Assembly: GCA_009760885.1 (NCBI GenBank)
Contig: CM019713.1
Span: forward strand, 23,258,427 to 23,322,426
Length of the DNA stretch: 64,000 nucleotides
Source of the DNA: Achatina immaculata
Lineage: Eukaryota; Mollusca; Gastropoda; Stylommatophora; Achatinidae
Direction of reading: 5' to 3'
The notes beneath the pieces are model-generated. The model searched no databases. It was not told the origin of the DNA and saw only the letters and a list, made by a program, of their open reading frames with translations. Positions within the stretch are counted from its first letter, which is position 1. The number at the start of each line of letters is the position of its first letter. Both the position numbers and the translations under genes were made by a program. Shown here in pieces: positions 57,630-64,000 of the stretch.

Positions 57630-58034
57630 CTTAAACCTCCTCTCCCACATTTATCCACACCCCTACTTTTGTGGAAAAAAATCTACAAAGCCAATTCCAA
57701 GAAGATCAAAACCAATGTGGCTGATACTAACAATCACAATAGTATCAAACAAATATGAAGTACTTTCACAAAACACTGACCTCTAGAGACTTGTAAATGT
57801 TTCTTATTTCTTTGTGAAGTATTTGTGGATGTACATAGCAACTAAATCAGCTGTGATATGTTTATTCTTAATTGGAAGACTTCTTATGGCACTTTATGAA
57901 TTTATTAACTCATAACTTGGAGGGGGGGGGGGGAGAGAGGATGCACAAAACTTTCAAAGTGTGAAATATGATTTTATGGGGATTCTGAAGTTAGATCGGG
58001 GAAAAGCAGTGAATGAATAATTCTAAAACTTTAC

Positions 58035-58123
58035 CATTTCGATTGTTATCCATCCTGGCAATTCTCTTTACTGTACATTCCCTGGTCATGAGTAGTAGTC
58101 TTGTCTCCAACAAAGTCAGTATC
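58035..58123 (-). CDS. Unrecognised protein, penultimate exon
   Basis: An 89-nt exon on the minus strand with clear borders: acceptor TTTTATTACCAG and donor GTAAAG. Only one frame is open. It encodes ILTLLETRLLLMTRECTVKR then IARMDNNRN, with single split bases at both ends. It continues in frame into 57629. Other frames meet stops at once (TGA, TAA), which supports the choice. More exons are expected at higher coordinates, but I could not identify them among the LINE and satellite sequence at 58.4-64 kb. Confidence 0.6.
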
Positions 58124-58135
58124 CTGGTAATAAAA

Positions 58136-58425
58136 GAATAAAAAGTTTGAACAATTTTATGCCAAACAATACAATAATTAAAATTTCATTTGGTCTGGTG
58201 CTTACAAAAGAAGAAAAATACTAATAAAATTCTTGGAAATCTATCAAAATTACCTAAGATTATATATCTGCTTACAGTTTGAGCCTGTTGTAAAAATTTA
58301 TTGATTTACATTTACTGCTGCCTTTAATTCAAGTCCATTTTTGTGTTTCATTATAAGATTATCTTTATATTTTCTTCATGTTGTATGCGAATGAATGAAT
58401 GATCTATATTTTTAAAGGATAAAGA
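58136..58425. other. Intron of the unknown gene
   Basis: AT-rich, nothing recognised. Confidence 0.4.
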
Positions 58426-59110
58426 ATTGGGCATGCAGGCCCATCTTATATTCTCCCTTTATCACTCCATCTTTCATTCTTCCCACACACAAGTATACAA
58501 ATTACATGAGGAAAAAAACATATCAAAAGAGTGCAAATTAAACTATTACATTCACAGTATAAGAGAAGAAGTAATTAACCTAACAAAATAGCTCTTGCAC
58601 ACATACACATACATGCATATACATTAAAAAAAAACATTTTCAGTATAGTTCTTCTAACATTTGTTCTTTAACACTCATTAAAATAATTTCTAACAAGATC
58701 TAACAAGTTACTTTTAGAACTATGTCCTTTTAGAACTTGATGGCTAGCGAGCCATGGGTTGAAAGACTACTGGTTATTCTATGGAGGCGTATAGTTGTAT
58801 GTAAATAATGAAAAATGTTTGAGTTAAATGATGAAGTAATACTAATGGATTTTAAATGGTAGGGGAGGGTGTTCCACAGCTGTACTGCAGAGTATGCAAG
58901 ACTTTTTTTGTACAGATCAAGCGTGAGTTTAGGAAGAAGACGGTTTTTTTAAACACTGCCTATGTTTAGTGTTATACGTAAACAGTGACTACAAGCAAGG
59001 CGGAGCATTGTGCGACAGAATTCTGTGAATGAACTTAACTTTGTTAAAAATTATTCTATATCTGTGGGATAGAATTTTGAATTGTTTGTGAAGATAAGAT
59101 GTATCATATC
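58410..59110 (-). mobile_element. LINE family F copy 2, C-terminus and 3' end with (ATTC)n tail
   Basis: On the minus strand, near 58960-58780: KNRLLPKLTLDLYKKSLAYS then AVQLWNTLPYHLK, a typical C-terminal LINE signature (S-Y-x-x-x-x-x-W-N-x-L-P). A 3' untranslated part homologous to 47450-47775 follows, and the element ends with GATCATTCATTCATTC near 58390-58405, a short microsatellite tail. The coding part has one stop. The long 3' region and ATTC tail suggest a CR1/jockey-type element, but the clade is not certain. Confidence 0.75.
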
Positions 59111-59655
59111 AAAGGTAACATAACCACAAGTTTCTGACCTGACCAACCTCATTCACTCAAACACACAATATGAATGATCATAAGTGAAAAAAATCAATCT
59201 GTCACTGTTACATATTCAGCTGTCCGTGGGCTCTTGACCTCTCATCAAGTGTCATGTGATGATACCTGTGAATGTTTTCTGTTTTGTGGTTTCTTAAAAC
59301 AGATTATATTTGTCTCTATGATGTGTGTAGTTTATGCCAGATGTGTCTGTTTCTGCCATGTAATGGAATCTGTGAATATTATCACACTTTTTAAGTTTCA
59401 TGTAACTTACCATATTTGTCAGGAGGAGGAGTGTTATAAAAACAAATGAAAAGAAATTATAAAAAATAGGACTGACAAAAATAATAGTAAGTGGTCCTGA
59501 TGCATAAAATAAATCACCTTAAGTTACATACCACATAAAACATATGAACAAATAAACCACATACACACACAGAGGATGGTTCACAAATTTTCTTAAATGT
59601 GTCTGTCAAAATTCTAGGGCTTGTTAAGTAGAATTTTCATCTGCCATGTATGAGG
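59111..59655. other. Single-copy sequence
   Basis: A plus frame of 91 residues at 59174-59449 has no recognisable motif. Nothing else seen. Confidence 0.35.
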
Positions 59656-59659
59656 CACT

Positions 59660-60828
59660 CTGTCACACACTACTTTGCAATCACAATAATGTCACACACT
59701 TCCATGCAATCACAATAATGTCACACACTTCCATGCAATCACAATAATGTCACACACTTCCTTGCAATCACAATAATGTCACACACTTCCATGCAATCAC
59801 AATAATGTCACACACTTCCTTGCAATCACAATAATGTCACACACTTCCATGCAATCACAATAATGTCACACACTTCCCTGCAATCACAATAATGTCACAC
59901 ACTTCCCTGCAATCACAATAATGTCACACACTTCCTTGCAATCACAATAATGTCACACACTTCCCTGCAATCACAATAATGTCACACACTTCCCTGCAAT
60001 CACAATAATGTCACACACTTCCTTGCAATCACAATAATGTCACACACTTCCTTGAAATCACAATAATGTCACACACTTCCCTGCAATCACAATAATGTCA
60101 CACACTTCCTTGCAATCACAATAATGTCACACACTTCCTTGCAATCACAATAATGTCACACACTTCCTTGAAATCACAATAATGTCACACACTTCCCTGC
60201 AATCACAATAATGTCACACACTTCCCTGCAATCACAATAATGTCACACACTTCCTTGAAATCACAATAATGTCACACACTTCCCTGCAATCACAATAATG
60301 TCACACACTTCCCTGCAATCACAATAATGTCACACACTTCCATGCAATCACAATAATGTCACACACTTCCATGCAATCACAATAATGTCACACACTTCCC
60401 TGCAATCACAATAATGTCACACACTTCCTTGCAATCACAATAATGTCACACACTTCCTTGAAATCACAATAATGTCACACACTTCCTTGAAATCACAATA
60501 ATGACACACACTTCCTTGCAATCACAATAATGTCACACACTTCTTTGCAAATCACAATAACGTCACACACTTCCTTGCAATCAAAATAATATCACACATT
60601 TCCTTGAAATCACAATAATGTCACATACCTCCTTGCAATCACAATAATGTCACACACTTCCTTGAAATCAAAATAATGTCACACACTTCTTTGCAATCAA
60701 AATAATATCACACATTTCCTTGAAATCACAATAATGTCACATACCTCCTTGCAATCACAATAATGTCACACACTTCCTTGAAATCAAAATAATGTCACAC
60801 ACTTCCTTGCAATCAAAATAATGTATGC
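59660..60828. repeat. Minisatellite, 29-bp unit, about 40 copies
   Basis: The unit is CACACACTTCCTTGCAATCA plus CAATAATGT. Variants are catgc/cctgc/cttgc/cttga. The right end is more diverged and contains a four-unit block (116 bp) repeated in tandem (anchor ATCACACATT at 60591 and 60707). Confidence 0.95.
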
Positions 60829-61011
60829 ACAGTTTAACATTTATTGCTCATCACCGTAAAATTTTAATTTTGTCACAAACCATAACATGTTCAATCTTCC
60901 TTTCTTATTAAATATCTTATTTCTGTTCCTTTTATTATATTTACATCTTAACTGATTTTTGTCTGGAGAAGATAAAAGTCACGATGTTACATTGTTTTTG
61001 CTTTTTTTTTT
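60829..61011. other. Short AT-rich spacer
   Basis: Nothing recognised. It ends at the T-run where the 1549-bp duplication begins. Confidence 0.4.
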
Positions 61012-62560
61012 GGCCCAGTAAAGTTTACTTTTTAAAACCAAGTCTGCAGTAATAAATTATCATTTTCAGAAAAGTGGAACTAAATTTGTCTGATGAGATA
61101 ACCTGTCAGAATTTACATCTCTTCTCTCACAGTGTTTGTTTGTGTGTGTGTTTCTGTCTGTGTATGAGAGAGAGAGAGAAGTGATACTCATAGCAGTGTT
61201 TCTCCTAAACTCCAGGATTAGTTTCTACCTGACAGTTTACAGACAACACATGAGACTCAGAAAACACTTGTTCCTCTCCAAGAACAGCTTAAAAAAGCAT
61301 GACTCTGTAGTTTCTAAATACAGCATAAAAGAGGGATAGTCAGATACAAAATAGCATAATAGCAACTTGCTGTGGACAATTCTGTCCCATTCACTCCCCC
61401 GCCCCCCACACCCCATCCCTCTGTGTCAAATATGAAGACTAGGATATAATTTCCTCAGTTTTAACCATTCATGCATATGTTGGTTATGTTCAAATATAGT
61501 TTTGATATTTCTTACTACAAAGCTTCATTCCTAGACAAGTTGGTAAAAGCACAGTGTTACATATCATAGAATTCAGACCAACAGCAACCACAGCTAGTCC
61601 AGCTTCTATGCCACGAAGGAAGAGGATGGGGATTGACCTGAGTGCCTATTATGTCTCCAAAACCAGCAGGTAAAATTCTGTACCAGTCAGATATGGGAGC
61701 CACAAAGAAGCCATTCCTGCACCACTTAGAACCACTGCAGACAAGTACCTACTTGACCTAAATTCTTAAGCAATAATATATAGAAATCCAAAGCAACCTA
61801 TACAAATGATGACTGTCACTGCCTGTGGTCTACAATTATGGAATGTAGTATAAAAAAAATGTACTGGCATAAAGGAAAAGATCATTTGCAAAAAAAAACA
61901 CAAAGAAAGTAAAACAGTGCCCAAAATCGACTGGAAAAATCATATAAAACAATCCAGCCAAGAATGACAAACCTGAACAGATGAGCCAAAAAAAGTGCTC
62001 ACAAAACTGGAGAAATGTTACCCCCCCCTCCCCCACCCCCCAACAGGGAAAAAAAAGAGCAGTAAAAGAAACTACAACCACTATGGAAGCTTCTAATTAC
62101 TGTGCATACATGAACAAATATCCTGCACAATCCTAGAAAAGAAAAAAGAATATGATAAATATTCAAGCTACAGTTAAGTCAGAATTTGGCAGGATTTAGA
62201 AACACCACTGACAGTACAGATGCCATCTTTACTTTAAGATAAATAACAAAAGAATTGGTTGAATACAGTCAAACACTGCACACAGCCCATGTACATCAAC
62301 AAGAAGCATTTGAAAGAGTACTAACTGTGGGAAATCTTACATTTCAAAGGAAGTATAGATCTAAACATCTTATGCAAAATCTATAAGAAACAAAATACAG
62401 TCAACAAATGCAGGACACTAAACCTTTCATCATAAAATCTGGAGTGAGCTAAGTTTGTGTGCTGTGTCCTTTACTATTCATAAAATTCTGTGACAAAACC
62501 TACAAAGAAGTCAAAATATAACATAAAGAGCTGAACTGTCTGGTTGTTGCTTTTTTTTTT
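61012..62560. repeat. Tandem duplication, copy 1 (1549 bp)
   Basis: Every landmark in this block recurs 1549 bp later (for example the (GA)n at 61165 and 62714). By eye the copies are identical, including mononucleotide runs such as the C-runs near 62020. The border coincides with CTTTTTTTTTTGGCCCAG. Confidence 0.95.
62100..62545 (+). mobile_element. LINE family G, decayed reverse transcriptase core (copy 1)
   Basis: Plus strand, with many stops: KELVEYSQTLHTAHV, then a QQEAFERV stretch at the position of motif A (the D-x-x-K-A-F-D pattern is lost), LMQNL, and KPFIIKSGVS-VCVLCPLLFI matching motif B. It breaks off at the duplication border soon after TYKEVKI. The second copy lies at about 63650-64000. 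It is too degraded to name a clade. Confidence 0.65.
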
Positions 62561-64000
62561 GGCCCAGTAAAGTTTACTTTTTAAAACCAAGTCTGCAGTA
62601 ATAAATTATCATTTTCAGAAAAGTGGAACTAAATTTGTCTGATGAGATAACCTGTCAGAATTTACATCTCTTCTCTCACAGTGTTTGTTTGTGTGTGTGT
62701 TTCTGTCTGTGTATGAGAGAGAGAGAGAAGTGATACTCATAGCAGTGTTTCTCCTAAACTCCAGGATTAGTTTCTACCTGACAGTTTACAGACAACACAT
62801 GAGACTCAGAAAACACTTGTTCCTCTCCAAGAACAGCTTAAAAAAGCATGACTCTGTAGTTTCTAAATACAGCATAAAAGAGGGATAGTCAGATACAAAA
62901 TAGCATAATAGCAACTTGCTGTGGACAATTCTGTCCCATTCACTCCCCCGCCCCCCACACCCCATCCCTCTGTGTCAAATATGAAGACTAGGATATAATT
63001 TCCTCAGTTTTAACCATTCATGCATATGTTGGTTATGTTCAAATATAGTTTTGATATTTCTTACTACAAAGCTTCATTCCTAGACAAGTTGGTAAAAGCA
63101 CAGTGTTACATATCATAGAATTCAGACCAACAGCAACCACAGCTAGTCCAGCTTCTATGCCACGAAGGAAGAGGATGGGGATTGACCTGAGTGCCTATTA
63201 TGTCTCCAAAACCAGCAGGTAAAATTCTGTACCAGTCAGATATGGGAGCCACAAAGAAGCCATTCCTGCACCACTTAGAACCACTGCAGACAAGTACCTA
63301 CTTGACCTAAATTCTTAAGCAATAATATATAGAAATCCAAAGCAACCTATACAAATGATGACTGTCACTGCCTGTGGTCTACAATTATGGAATGTAGTAT
63401 AAAAAAAATGTACTGGCATAAAGGAAAAGATCATTTGCAAAAAAAAACACAAAGAAAGTAAAACAGTGCCCAAAATCGACTGGAAAAATCATATAAAACA
63501 ATCCAGCCAAGAATGACAAACCTGAACAGATGAGCCAAAAAAAGTGCTCACAAAACTGGAGAAATGTTACCCCCCCCTCCCCCACCCCCCAACAGGGAAA
63601 AAAAAGAGCAGTAAAAGAAACTACAACCACTATGGAAGCTTCTAATTACTGTGCATACATGAACAAATATCCTGCACAATCCTAGAAAAGAAAAAAGAAT
63701 ATGATAAATATTCAAGCTACAGTTAAGTCAGAATTTGGCAGGATTTAGAAACACCACTGACAGTACAGATGCCATCTTTACTTTAAGATAAATAACAAAA
63801 GAATTGGTTGAATACAGTCAAACACTGCACACAGCCCATGTACATCAACAAGAAGCATTTGAAAGAGTACTAACTGTGGGAAATCTTACATTTCAAAGGA
63901 AGTATAGATCTAAACATCTTATGCAAAATCTATAAGAAACAAAATACAGTCAACAAATGCAGGACACTAAACCTTTCATCATAAAATCTGGAGTGAGCTA
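62561..64000. repeat. Tandem duplication, copy 2 (runs off the window)
   Basis: Second copy, complete except for about the last 110 bases, which lie beyond the window. Whether further copies follow cannot be seen. Confidence 0.95.
63649..64000 (+). mobile_element. LINE family G fragment, duplicated copy
   Basis: Identical continuation of the family G remnant in the second copy of the 1549-bp duplication; truncated by the window edge. Confidence 0.65.

Noticed and set aside
61836..62081. 81-residue hydrophobic minus-strand frame, repeated at 63385
   Set aside because: It comes from A/C-rich low-complexity sequence in the duplicated block, with no motif.

Overview
The window is animal nuclear DNA. 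It shows intron-split coding exons with GT/AG borders, a 3'-terminal exon with AATAAA, several families of LINE-type retrotransposons, mariner and Tc1-like DNA transposons, and a very high load of minisatellites. There is no bacterial gene organisation. The mix of LINE fragments, mariner, Tc1 and tandem repeats would fit a mollusc, possibly a gastropod, but that assignment is inference.

Host genes. All recognisable host coding sequence is on the minus strand. Four short, phase-compatible exons (55763-55853, 37951-38107, 27009-27114, 22255-22410) join into the N-terminus and PB1 domain of a MAP3K2/3 (MEKK2/3)-like kinase. The kinase domain was not found in the window. Its first three introns, of about 17.7, 10.8 and 4.6 kb, hold most of the satellites and transposons between 22 and 56 kb. 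Upstream of it, also on the minus strand, are the last two exons (58035-58123, 57415-57629) and the poly(A) signal of a second gene that I do not recognise.

Mobile elements. Two mariner copies of one family (5616-6931 on plus, 15790-18503 on minus) carry DD34D-type transposase remnants; the second is interrupted by a 5'-truncated LINE flanked by an 11-bp target duplication. There are two Tc1-like copies (7558-9964 and about 44640-45720, both coding on minus). The LINE remnants fall into at least seven groups, called A to G and J here. Family A has copies at 16-17.4, 19.6, 39.8-41.1 and 53.8-55.1 kb. Family C has an (AG)n 3' tail and copies at 3.9, 34.8 and 47.8 kb.

Tandem repeats. About twenty minisatellite arrays occupy roughly a third of the window, with units of about 24 to 70 bp. 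Three larger tandem duplications are visible: 1977 bp (27395-31348), about 1.6/1.0 kb (50581-53195) and 1549 bp (61012 to the window edge). The most striking array, 7926-8975, has a 46-bp unit that is itself a piece of Tc1 transposase coding sequence, so a satellite was born inside a transposon. Most long open frames in the window are by-products of these arrays and are not genes.
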